Made by a program: the position numbers and the translations under genes. Shown one piece after another: positions 46,201 through 57,216 of a stretch of 64,000 nt of DNA. The stretch's first letter is position 1, and every line of letters starts with the position of its first letter. The stretch lies in the NCBI GenBank assembly GCA_030142905.1, contig JASJOG010000137.1, forward strand, positions 418,501 to 482,500. Reading direction: 5' to 3'. Below the pieces are notes generated by a model. The model was not told the DNA's origin. It worked only from the letters and a program-made list of their open reading frames with translations, and searched no databases. The stretch comes from Heliopora coerulea (lineage: Eukaryota > Cnidaria > Anthozoa > Scleralcyonacea > Helioporidae).

Positions 46201-47490
46201 AAATAAAGAAACGATCAGCGAATAGTTATGTGAAACAGTCAGTACTTTTTAAGGATGTTTACCAATCATGGCTTAAAAAGAAAATAAAAATTACACCATA
46301 AAAACAGAAACTCCACAAACCTTATCCGATTCAACTGGAGAATTAAGAGACGTTGATTTGGCCTCGTCGATATTATTGTTGGTGTCCACATTCATGCATT
46401 CCTCCTTTACTTCTCTCTTTTCTTGTTCATCATGGCATTCCTTTTTGATTGTTTGTGCGTTCGTTTCCTTGGTATAGTTTGTATCACCTTTCTGGGACTT
46501 TGGTCTTGACCCCACTGGTGTACCATGCCAGCACCCAAAGAAAGGTGATCGCACAGATGGTGAACGCTGAGGTTTGGGTGAAGGACTAACCCCGTTAGCG
46601 CTAAGATGACCGTAGGAACCAGCGGACGATATTCTTGGTGGATTAATGTATGCAATCAGAGAATCTGGTGAAGTTCGAATTAAGCTGTTTATGTCAATTG
46701 AATCGATAGAAAGTGGCGAGGAAGACATTGCTCTTTTCCTATTTAACCGCGCGGATTGTCTGGGACTTGAAAAATTGGAGGGGTACATGAATGGCTCAAG
46801 ACTGGTCGATCTTAGCGATGTGGCTGTAGAGGGGGGAATACTAGAATTATCTTTATTGGAAAGACTTGCTAAGTATTGTGCTGGAGTAGCTGGTGTAGCG
46901 CTGTGATTACCGGGTCGATAGCCTTGCGGCCATTCGGGTTTGGGTCGAGGTAGTTCATGGTCCGATCTTTTCATGTTGGCGTGGTTGGGGTTTATGAACG
47001 AAGATGAAGGTCTGTGGATTTGACGCACAAAACCAGGATGACGATCATGTGGGAAGTAATGTGAAGGACTCGGTGGCATTGGAATTAAAGGATTGAAGCA
47101 CTCTCTGTTCGTCTGGTGTTCGCAACAATAATGATGCTCTCTACACATAAGGTTTCCGCATGAGTATCTGTTGTCGTAGTACGCTGGTGAGACAGGGTAA
47201 CGACTGTAAAACCCTTGTTGTGGAGGTCTCTTGAAAGGGCCGTCGTGTGCTAAGTAGCATTGTTCGGTAACATTTCGGTTAAGTATTTGTTCTGATTTAT
47301 ATTTATAATCTGTCGAGGAATCTGCCATGTTGCTCGACTCCTCATCTACTCGTTCCAAATGTGCCCTTGGGATTGTTTGTGAATGCGCAAAAAATCGTTG
47401 CCTTTGATCGCTAAACATATGTATGTCGCTGGTTGAGGAGACACTAGTAGGTTCCGCATTGTGTCCATACGGTTGCGCCTTGTCCGCCAT
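40296..47490 (-). CDS. GLI/Cubitus interruptus zinc-finger transcription factor
   Basis: Five coding exons on the minus strand: 47490-46321, 45134-44862, 43671-43507, 42773-42663 and 42071-40296, all GT-AG and phase 0, 1164 residues. The start is the first ATG after an in-frame stop near 47569. N-terminal residues 251-297 form the conserved GLI block ([11 protein letters not shown] ... [13 protein letters not shown] ... GSYGHLSA) with the SUFU-binding SYGHLS at 292-297. Residues about 412-567 are five C2H2 fingers, including [37 protein letters not shown] and [14 protein letters not shown]. Residues 777-805 hold two RRSS motifs with spaced serines, the PKA/GSK3/CK1 processing cluster. More RRxS sites follow. 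The C-terminus ([18 protein letters not shown]) resembles the end of human GLI1. It is the nuclear effector of Hedgehog signalling, expected to be both repressor and activator. The first intron and the 5' UTR exon were not resolved. Confidence 0.96.
43281..43383. repeat. Long hairpin in a GLI intron
   Basis: The arms TACACAACAATAA ... CAAATAACGATAACATTTTA and their complement (TAAAATGTTATCGTTATTTG ... TTGTTGTGTA) face each other around a short AT-rich loop near 43333. This is typical of a small palindromic MITE. It lies in the intron between the GLI exons at 43507-43671 and 42663-42773. Confidence 0.85.
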
Positions 47491-48300
47491 TACCACGGGA
47501 TTTTTATTCAGCGACCGATTGTTGTCTTGTGAATAACTTGTTGACACTCGTCTGCTTTCTTGCGGTACTTAATCCATTTAGTGCTTTCTTTTGTGTCTGA
47601 AGTTCTTTGTTGATGAACGTCGAATGCCTGTCAAACACGATGGAGACAGTAATTAGCTGTTCTTATACAAATGAAATATTTAGCCAATTTTGACAAATTT
47701 TCAGTGTAGAAAAGGGATTTCTTTTAATCGTATTCTATTAACAATTAAAAAATAAGTCTTTTCCTTGAGAGCAAAAATATTTGTTTTACACAATATTAAA
47801 CACACAAAACGGTCATTAAAATAGTTTGAATCAAGAAGACTTAACAAAAGCGCGCAAACGCTCTCGCAGCGATCGCTATGCGCTGCACAAAATAACTCGC
47901 ACCTTGCGCGCACCATGACACTTAATGCGAAAGAATGTTGGATAAGGGCTACTGAATTTCATAGCATACCTTTGATAAACTTAATCGTCATATCCAGCGT
48001 TCAAAAGTAATGCGACATTAGATTTAGATCTTAATGCTTTGCTCCTCCATAAAATCAACGATGAACTACGCTGGCTAGCAGAGACTTCGGTGCATGTGTC
48101 AATCCGTCAAGCTGTGGATGCGGTCGGAGTTCGTATTGTGACACTTAATCACAGAAAATCGAACGAAATGATTGGCCCTTGTGTGAATGCGTTCAAGCTG
48201 TTCTCATAGTTTGTCATTCTCAACGACAAATCACGTGCAGAACGCCTCACCTGAGACAAATCAAGCTCAATACCTCAGCCCCGGAAACCATTTTAAAACT
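47491..48300. promoter_or_regulatory. GLI 5' flank
   Basis: Sequence upstream of the GLI start codon. On the minus strand a possible acceptor (TTTGACAG) at about 47630 would place a 5' UTR exon before the coding exon. CG content rises near 47860-47910. No TATA box or other core element stands out; promoter status is inferred. Confidence 0.35.
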
Positions 48301-51300
48301 TCCGTAGGTAAAGGGGCACTAGCAACCATGGTTTGGATCTAATTAGACGAGATATGTAAGAACATGTGACAAACCAATACCAATTGAACCTTTGATAATC
48401 GTTAATGTATGTTTCACGTACAAGTTTTAAGACTTGGAAATCATATTAAAGACATTTTCTGTGTACGATTTTCAGTGCGATTCTATTATTGCGAAGTACA
48501 ATTAGTTTTTCAGTTAACCCCTCAAGGAGTACATGAACCCGGCCCAGCGGCAAATTCCATTTGTAATTTGACCTTTTTTCTTTTCCAACCTTTGGAGTTA
48601 GTCCAGGTTTTGAGAACATAACTTGAACTTTAATTCGCTGTTGAACTTGTTCAAAACCATATCACTTGAATTTAGAAACAAACGTTTCGTCGTTCGACTT
48701 TTAATATCTTATTAGTCCACGTCTCACAATAAGCTCAATATCGAAAGCTCAGTATGCTTCGTACTTCAAGTTAATTTACACGAATATGGCAAAGGGAAAG
48801 GCGGACAGCAACACCAGGATCCTCAACGAAAATAGCAACCAAAACCAACATTGCCTCAAATATTTTTAAGAATGAAAAACCTACGCCAGCTAACCTGACA
48901 GACTCAAATTTCAGATTGTCACAACCGTTTCGATTCCTGCGCGACATTGTGAACCTTAGAACAGACCTTACCTATTTCATGTCATAGCCAATTTTACGTT
49001 TGAATACAATGAAAAAAAGTCACGAAAAGTATCATCTTTCAAGGTACTCAAGACTTGAGAGAAAATATGAGAGAAACTGATCGAAATGTTTCGACTGTAC
49101 TCCTCAATCACTGTCAGAATTATGTATAGATCCGTGACAAGATTTTGCTGTTAGCCAGGTTTGACCATTACCTGAAAACGAACTTGAAACACTATCTTCT
49201 CAATTTGTTTTTGTGGCCTGCTCGCGTTTTGAGGGCCAAGATGATATTCTTGAGAGTTTGTCTTATTTTATTTTTATGATGTCAGCTGATATTGAATTGC
49301 AGCTGTATGTCTCACAACACTCAACTACCCAAGAAATCACAACTTTGACACCAAACAACACCCCGATCATATGTTTTCTTATTGTAGGCTAAGATGTATT
49401 TCGTTCTTTTAAAGCCGTAATGTCACCTGTCCTTTCCGTTCGCGTAAAGGAGTTTATAACGCTTCAAATTTTTTAACGGCCATGATCTTTACCTAAATAA
49501 TTGCCATTTACGTACGTTATCTCTTGAGCGTATCACTTGGCAAACCGAAACAAACGGTCGGCTGTGGCTTTGTACACGTACGTCAGTATTGGGTGAAACA
49601 CGATAGTTAATGCTCCAGAGATTGTATGTTCGAATTCGTTGGATTTCATTAAGGTACATTCTAAATATAACGCTGAAAGAACTTTAGAAGCAAACAGAGT
49701 TTACTAATTGACTTTCCTATGGTTTGTTTACAGAACAGCGATAAGAAAATACATAACAAACATCAGTAAATTGGTTGTATCTGCCAAGTAATTGTGAATG
49801 AGATCTGATTCCTTCTTACTATTCATCAAGCATTAATTTCATTAAATGACGGAGGGTGGTATTTTTTTCAGGTGGTCAAACGGTGTCCTAGCATTGATCA
49901 TATACAAGCAGTTTTCACCCACTGGTTAACACAAACAAACAAACGTAACAAGCTGTATCAACCTATAAAGCATTTGGTATGTTATTCTGAACCCACAAGC
50001 CAAAGGTCAACGTTATGAGATTCAACTCTACATAATAGTTATGTAATTTTTTTAATCCAAGCTAAAATGAAATGGACTCTAAAAACTCTCAAATGAACCT
50101 TTTACGATTGTAGGGGATTCGATAAACGAGAAAACTAATCTGATGTAATCTCCACGCTCTTCTATTCCTATTTTCATTCAGTTCATTCACTCGTTAGGTA
50201 AACACTTTAGCAGACTATCCTATGGATTTTATGAGTTCCAAGGAACTGCGATCCAACACTTTCCCGGAAGACGCCAAGTCGCATTACTTGCACAAATATA
50301 TCTCTTTCGCCCCTTTTCTTCCCACTAAAATGCATTGGTCGTTTTAAAGACGCTGTTTAGCGTGCGATTTTGTCTCGCCATTGTGATTCTGATGCATGCA
50401 TTAAACTCAAGAAGGTCCCGCAGACGAATTGGAGCAAATCATATCCAAAAATCTTGCCACTTAGACTGTCCCGGAGTTAATGCGTATACCAAGATGCCTA
50501 TACTAAACGCCTAATTACTAGTCTTCCAATTTAAAACTTGAGAGAACGAGCGCTAACCAATTTACCACTGAAACAGAATTCAACAATCACCACTCAGACT
50601 TTCTGAGATAAGTTTTGCTTACTCATTAAATCAATATAGCCCGAGTTTTCATTGTTATTGGAGGTATTGTGTTGATATATCGAAAATTCTCTCAGGATTT
50701 CCATTCATCACGAATTCTGAGCACGTTTCAAGATTGCATGTACTTTTGTCGGTCAAAAAGTGTCATTATCACTCTGATCATAATACATTTACTGCGATGT
50801 TGAAAAGCAGAACAGAAGAAGGACCAGGTTATTAATGGCCTGATATCCAAAATAATTATGGTATTTCTTTTCATCACAGAGTAACTTTTATTATTTAGAA
50901 ATTATTTTTCTCAGGTTAAATCACCAACTGAACCATAAACTCTATCATTCCTATAATTACAATCTCGATAAACATAATTCGTGGCTGATAGGAGTAAAAT
51001 TTGAACAATTTAATACAATGTTGTTTAGATTTAGCTAATGTGCATGTGCATTTCTTACCTTGAAATAATCGGACCAATATTGGGGACCAATAATGACCAA
51101 GCTCCTTGGACCGATTTACTCCTGTGAAGAAATCTTTCAATTATTTTATAATCATCTTAAATTTTCTTCAATCATTCAGCAGGTGGTGGCAAGTAAGCGG
51201 AAAAAAGGATTATGCTTTTCTCAGACTCGCACCATGCTTCAATGTAAAAATAGCTAAATCTTGTTATGAAATTACAAACATCCTTAACCTTCTGTCCAGA

Positions 51301-51719
51301 CCATGAGATACTGTATTTTATATATCTATAAATCCATATCGGATGACAATAGACATCCAATGCAGTACAAAAAATTTTATTAAAATAAATGCTCGTGTGT
51401 ATGCTGTAAATACACAGGCTTTTAAAATATCAACTTGATGTTAATTCAATAACTATTTGTGACATAGAATCAGCGCACGACTTGTGGGAGCGGAGGTACC
51501 CCACTTAATTTTGCGATACTATACTTTTCCTGCTCCTAACTGAGGTTCCACGTTTTGTTGCGCGCTGTATTTGCTTAGACTGTTACGTTGATGGCTTTTA
51601 AGTGGAAGTTGTATACTATGTTTCGTCAAAGTTTACTTGAGACAGGGGGGTTACTCAGTCTCGATGTTTGGACGAACGAAATTTTAGGGCGCGCTCTTCA
51701 AGAACCAATCCATCATTAC
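48301..51719. other. Intergenic, nothing recognised
   Basis: AT-rich sequence with only short frames on both strands, between the divergent GLI and ICE2 genes. I see no gene, clear repeat or RNA. It may hold distal regulatory elements that cannot be seen by eye. Confidence 0.5.
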
Positions 51720-51962
51720 GCCTGGTTCACACTAGTGATGCAAACACAAACAAAATTTACGTGTGAACCGGGGCAAAACAGCCGCAAGCACAAGTACGAG
51801 ACCCAGTTCTTCTTGTTGCCCAGTTCTTCTTGTTTGCACTTGTACTTGCGTTAATTTTGTGTGTTTCTGCTTAGGCTTGCGTTGTCCCTCAGGAATACTT
51901 TCTTTGTCTCGTCTTTTGTTTCGTTCTTGTGCTTGCGCTTGTTTCGCTCATGTGAACCAGGC
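51720..51962. mobile_element. 243-bp MITE, GCCTGGTTCACA ends
   Basis: It begins GCCTGGTTCACACTAG and ends TGTGAACCAGGC, a perfect 12-bp inverted repeat. Inside are CTTGTGCTTGCG words and an internal GTGTGAACCGGG, a second copy of the end. No coding capacity. Confidence 0.8.
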
Positions 51963-53750
51963 TTAAAACCACATCAAGTCTCGAGCTATTTGAGCTACAC
52001 AAAATACAATGTTTCAACATTTTCCGATAAGAATAGTAGGAAATGTATCAGGCACAAAACAATCGTCGTCAATCTACGAAAAAAGATAAGGCGACGAAAA
52101 CTCAGATACTTGCATTGAGAAAATACGAGCGCACTTCTAAATTCCAGATTCACTCTAAACAGTATCCTTGTGTAACCCATCTTAATACATGAGAGATGAT
52201 GACAACAGCTTAACGCTTATCCAGAAGAATGTGCATTATTTCAATTATATTTCATGATCATCCCCAGGGTAATATCAGGTGAAAATTTCAAGAGTATTTA
52301 CCCACCGCGGAAGTCAACCTTGTTAATTTAGTTGACAAAAGGAGAATATGTGCTCGCACCTTCGGGCATGCTTCGGGTTACCAGACGACTGCTGCGCCTA
52401 GTCAACTGCTACGGCTAACACCTCGAAAATGACCGGTGTGAAACATTGATTGTCACAACTCATCCAATTCGGTTGCTAGGATTGATTAATTTCAAAACAA
52501 TACATCGTTTCGAAAAGTGAAATAGCTCTTTGATTACAGCTATCGTTCATCACTTTAAGTTTAATATGTCATTGAAATAATCGTTGAAATGACGTCAACG
52601 GCATTAATAGTTTTAAAATTCTTCATATCAGTATAAGGTTTACGAGCTAATATGCTATCTATTGTATATTTTGTATATTCGTTGCTTGCTTTTAAGTTGC
52701 CACATTCATCAACATTTTGGAAATAAGTCCTTTATTAACTTAAACAGTGAGGAAAAGTTCAAGTTAAGAAATTGTTTGGACACATAATCTTCATATACTT
52801 GTCAACTTAGGATTACAGGCATTAAAATTTTACATTGTATCTGCAGACCTTGATTAAATTATTGGTTAAAAGGAGCGATGAAATATCTAGTGCCAAAATA
52901 AAGGAAAGAACACTTGCCTTCTGGGTTTTTATGTTTAATTATCCTTGTTGCAAAATGACACTGTGTTGACAGTTTGTCACATGGAATGTTGATCAGATTG
53001 CCAAAATATTTTAATTTACTACCCAGTCGTATTATTCGTCTTTCGCAGAGAAGACTATGGCTTCTTTATATAATGCCCAGTTCATACGACAAATGTTTGG
53101 AGCACAATACGACTAATTTGAGCATCCGTCCTAAATTTTCGCCCTTTACATGACAAATCGTAGCTAGTTGGATCAGCGTTTTTTTCGTCGAAACGACATT
53201 AATCGCTGATGCAGTGGCAAAAAAATGTTTGGCACGTAGGTTGAAATTGAAGAGTTTCGTACCAAAAATGTTTCACGTGTGTATCTGACCACTAGCCCGG
53301 CGGACCATGTGGGGACCCCAGTTTTTCGATGAGCAATGACAAATATGTTTCCTGAATTCTTTGTGATTACATGAAAAAAAGACACTGGGCACAAGCCTTT
53401 GTTCTTCTGTGAAGCAGTCAGAGGACAGTAGGGATAATAAATTGGAAGGATGTCTGAACTGTAAAGGACCATTCATTCTTTGGCAAAGTTGTTTTTTTAC
53501 CTGTAGAAATGAATTGAACAATGCGTTTTCGAGGGTAGTTTGAGTGCAATTTTCATTTCCCTCTGTAATTGATAAGGCACGATTCGAAAAGTGCGAATGG
53601 AGAAAAAAGCGAAATCGAAACTTTTAAGAATCATGGGTCGGCTTCTTGTTTCCAATTCGTTAATTAAACCTTAAATTTTATGAAAGGCAATGGGTATAGT
53701 CATTTCAAGACGTACACTAGTGAAGAAGGTGTTCGCGAACATCTGATCTG
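51963..53750. other. Intergenic, nothing recognised
   Basis: No gene or clear repeat was seen. A few frames of 60-100 codons on the minus strand (53173-53521) have no domain signature. Confidence 0.5.
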
Positions 53751-53826
53751 GGTTAGAGTTAGAGGTAGGAGTAGGGTTAGGATTAAGGTTAGGATTACGG
53801 TTAGGGTTAGCGTTAGGGTTAGTGCA
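53751..53826. repeat. Degenerate interstitial telomere-like repeat
   Basis: About twelve 6-bp units of the GGTTAG/GGATTA/GGGTTA type in one orientation, clearly derived from TTAGGG. The overlapping open frame (53680-53910), rich in R and V, is made by the repeat. Confidence 0.8.
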
Positions 53827-53968
53827 AGATTTCGAAAAGTTAGTCTGTCAAAAAACACACATAGGTTGCCAGCAAACCATGTTTGCCTACAAAAACTTCA
53901 TTTCCACTAGTGGAATTAGATGAACTTCAGGAGTGGTATTACTTGCTCGATGACATATTCAGAAAAAG

Positions 53969-54072
53969 CCATTCACACTGAGGAATACAGGAACGTTTAA
54001 TAAGATAAAACGTTTTAGACGTTCGATCTTATTCGATACTTCTATATTCCTGATCTGTGTGTGAATGGCTCT
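53969..54072. repeat. Imperfect inverted repeat
   Basis: GCCATTCACACTGAGGAATA is mirrored by TATATTCCTGATCTGTGTGT then GAATGGC, with a second stem (GAACGTTTAATAAGAT and ATCTTATTC) inside. Probably a small MITE. Confidence 0.6.
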
Positions 54073-54717
54073 TCCCCACTTATGTTTTTGGGTGTCGATA
54101 TTTATTGTGAAGTTGTTCTTCCCACTTGGCGGGTCAATAGAGTGGTATACTGAAGGAATATTTGGCATCTCCGTCAATCACATTAAATAACCTTGATGAA
54201 ATGGAGCCTATATTAAGTGAAAGTAAATTTTCGAATGTCAGAATCATGTATTCTAAGACTAAACCGACTGTAACTTATTTGCAGCAACTGTCTTATTTGC
54301 ACGTGTCCCTTACAGGCCACCTTAGTTAACTTTTCCTTTTTTACTTACTGTTAGGGTTTGGGTGGTGTGTACAGTTGAGTGAGCTTGTTTGGATTAGTGT
54401 CAGCGTCACTTCAATATAAATCTGTGCGTGATGTAGTTTGCTATTTGTTATTCTGGGTTAAATACTATGTGGCATAATCAAGAGTAAAGTGGATAATCCT
54501 ACTGTTGCAGGTCTTCAGTGGGTTCTTATGTCAAAATTCGACTTATAAAACAACCTCGTGGGTGAAGTTTCCAAACTCCTCCCAAGGGACCCCAAGCACG
54601 CCAGGCTATCGATCTAGAGCGTCGTACTGACGCTGAATTCTTACGCTGATGCGTACTCGGGTTAGGTCTCTCTATCCTGGCGAGCGGGAGAACAATTTGA
54701 GAGGGGATAAGATCCTG

Positions 54718-56345
54718 AGCACAAAGTTGGTAGCACAGAATAAGAAATGAGCAGAAGGGTTACACGCGTCGGAACCTCTGAAGTTTTTGTCTGCACTTTT
54801 TCGAAACCGTCTCCAGACCCTTTGCTATACCAAAATCCTCGCAGCCAGTAAACCGCAGCCAGCTAAACAAGGATTTAATATACGAAATACGGTGTTGGCT
54901 CAGTAAAATGGCTAAATCTTAAAAAGGATTTGACCGATTTTCATTCTACGAAGATTTGGTTGAATAGGAAAGGTAAGTGATAGTATTTCTGGTAACTATA
55001 AGTTATAAAAAGATTCCCAACTGTTAAATTTAGACGTATATCTCCTATATCAGTGGTTCCCAACCTTTTGCTTCCCAGGGACCCCTTCACTGATTTTAAA
55101 AATCTCAGCGAACCCCCTCCCCAACTGAAACTGCAGCTTCGCCGGTTTCATTGCCTCCTTGCTTTTGCTCACCGCAAAAGATGCATTCAGGTTTGCTTTG
55201 CTCAGTTCGGCATGGAACAAAACCAAATTTTAAGTACTCAACATTGTATTGTCGTAGTTTAATCTTCCCAGTGGCAGATCATTTCGAACTCATGATTAAT
55301 TTATGGACAGATAAATACTGGAAGACTTTTCCTGTACCAACAAAGCTCGGGGTGAACAAGCGAAGCGTGGTTGCATGTAACACGAGATGAAGGTGTGACC
55401 TGTTAAAACCTCAAAATTACGAGTTCTTATGTTACACTTACACCCTTCGGAATTGGCGATATTGACTGGTAGTTTGCAATAAAAAATAATTGAACCAATA
55501 TTGCAGGTAGTCATTTGCCAAAAAATATAGTTACCTTCTGCAGACCCCGTCCCTTTTGCGCGGACCCCCGGCGGACCTCTTAGTCTCGGCGGAACACCAA
55601 AAATTGTTTGCGGACCCCAGGTTGGGAAACACTGTCCTATATGAGTAGGCCATTCCTGCGGCCCACCCAATCAATATAGTTTCTTTTCTTTCTCTGATGA
55701 ATTATTTTTCTGTCAGCTTAATCTAAGGCTTGGATATTGAAGTCTGTGTGCTAGTATAACGTTCAGCAATCAACAATCAAGTTCGTGAAGTAATATTAAA
55801 CGTTCTTGAGACAAATTAATGTTACAACGAGTAACGACCATACAGAGTCACACATTACCCTGGTACAGTCACAGCTATGCAATAACAGGCATTTCTTATG
55901 TAATGTATGAAATAACTTCGATTTGTATTAGACTTAAAACAATGGGTTGATTTGTTTATAACGTTCATTATTGTTCCTTGCAGTGGAAACTAATACGTCT
56001 GAATACGTATAAATAATATTATACATCTAAATTTAACAGTTGGGAATCATTTTATAACTTATAGTTACCAGAAATATTATCACTTACCTTTCCTCTTCAA
56101 CCAGTCTTCGTAGAATGAAAATCGATCAAATACTTTTCAAGATATAGCCATTTTACTGAGCTAACACCGCATTTCGTAGATTAAATCCTTGTTGAGCTGG
56201 CTCAGGGCTGCGATGACTTTGGCCGAGCGAAGAGTGTGGGAACGGCTCCAAAAAAGTGAGGACAAGTTACACCAGTCACATCATCGAGTGACCCTCCTGG
56301 CCATTTCTTATTCTGTGGTTGGTAGGCTATTTGTCCGGCTAACTG
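54718..56345. repeat. Long inverted repeat, about 325-bp arms
   Basis: The left arm 54718-55042 and right arm 56019-56345 are diverged reverse complements. Shared blocks include CAGAATAAGAAATG, CGCAGCC-AG-CAGCT, AATACGGTGTT-GCTCAGTA, ATGGCTA and AAAGGTAAGTGATA-TATTT. Inside the loop sits the hAT MITE at 55051-55634. The right arm stops 87 bp before the ICE2 start codon, so it overlaps the likely ICE2 promoter. It could be a foldback element or an inverted duplication of the promoter. Confidence 0.8.
55051..55634. mobile_element. hAT MITE, Charlie-type ends, intact target duplication
   Basis: The ends CAGTGGTTCCCAACC and GGTTGGGAAACACTG are inverted repeats of the classic hAT Charlie kind. 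An 8-bp duplication TCCTATAT flanks both sides (55043-55050 and 55635-55642). 584 bp, no transposase. A further pair of GCGGACCCC/AGGGACCCC words lies just inside. Confidence 0.93.
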
Positions 56346-56431
56346 TGTTTTGCTCTTTCAAAATGGCGTCCTGATTGTACAATCTAATACTTCTACGGGA
56401 CGAAAACGGATGTATCCTGTATTAGATAGCA

Positions 56432-57183
56432 ATGGAGATCTCACCAAATATTGAGTGGTAGGTGTAAGGTTGTGTTTAGGTATTGGTAGGGCAATCGGTC
56501 TCTGTGAAAGAAATTCAGATGCTAATTACATACCTGGAGAATTCATGTATCAGTTTGAACTGACAGACCTAAAGATACTGCAGTTTTCAGCCTACATTAA
56601 TATATTTAATATTGTTAAGAAATTCAACAGCTACATATTTGCGCATACCAGTAACGAAATTAAGCTTGTTCTTTTCGCCTAGTGTAGAATTACAGTCCCG
56701 CCATGACAGGTGCATGCCAGACTTCCTGCAGTGCTTGCAGTTTGCAAGACACACATGTCGTTTTTGCAAAGCGAAAAACAATTTAAAAATAAAAAAAAAC
56801 CAAAAACGCCAGCCTAATTGTATCAAATCTTGTAGCTGAAAGCATATTTTTTTATATTGGGTTAAACAAAGGAGAAACTGCTTTACAGACAAATTTAGCC
56901 TTTTTATCACCCAATATAAGCGCTTTACTCTACATTTTACCAAGTACATCAGGTCTTCCCTGGTGCCTAACAGTTTTTCCAGTTTACCAAAAATTATTGC
57001 ATTCCAACACCACCACAGTGTTGATTCATGCAGATAATTTGAACAATTTTGTTGGAATCTGGTTGCAGATGAAATAAATCAAAGAAAAAGCATTTTTCCA
57101 TGCTCAAGTTTTCAGCCTGGAATGAATGGTGTTGCTGACTGTATCAAACAATCAGCCAGTCAGCTAATCAACCAATTCACGAG

Positions 57184-57216
<33 letters not shown>

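Noticed and set aside
47491..47547. Upstream extension of GLI from 47547
   Set aside because: That frame opens with GTG, not ATG, after an in-frame TAA. The first ATG is at 47490, with a good start context.
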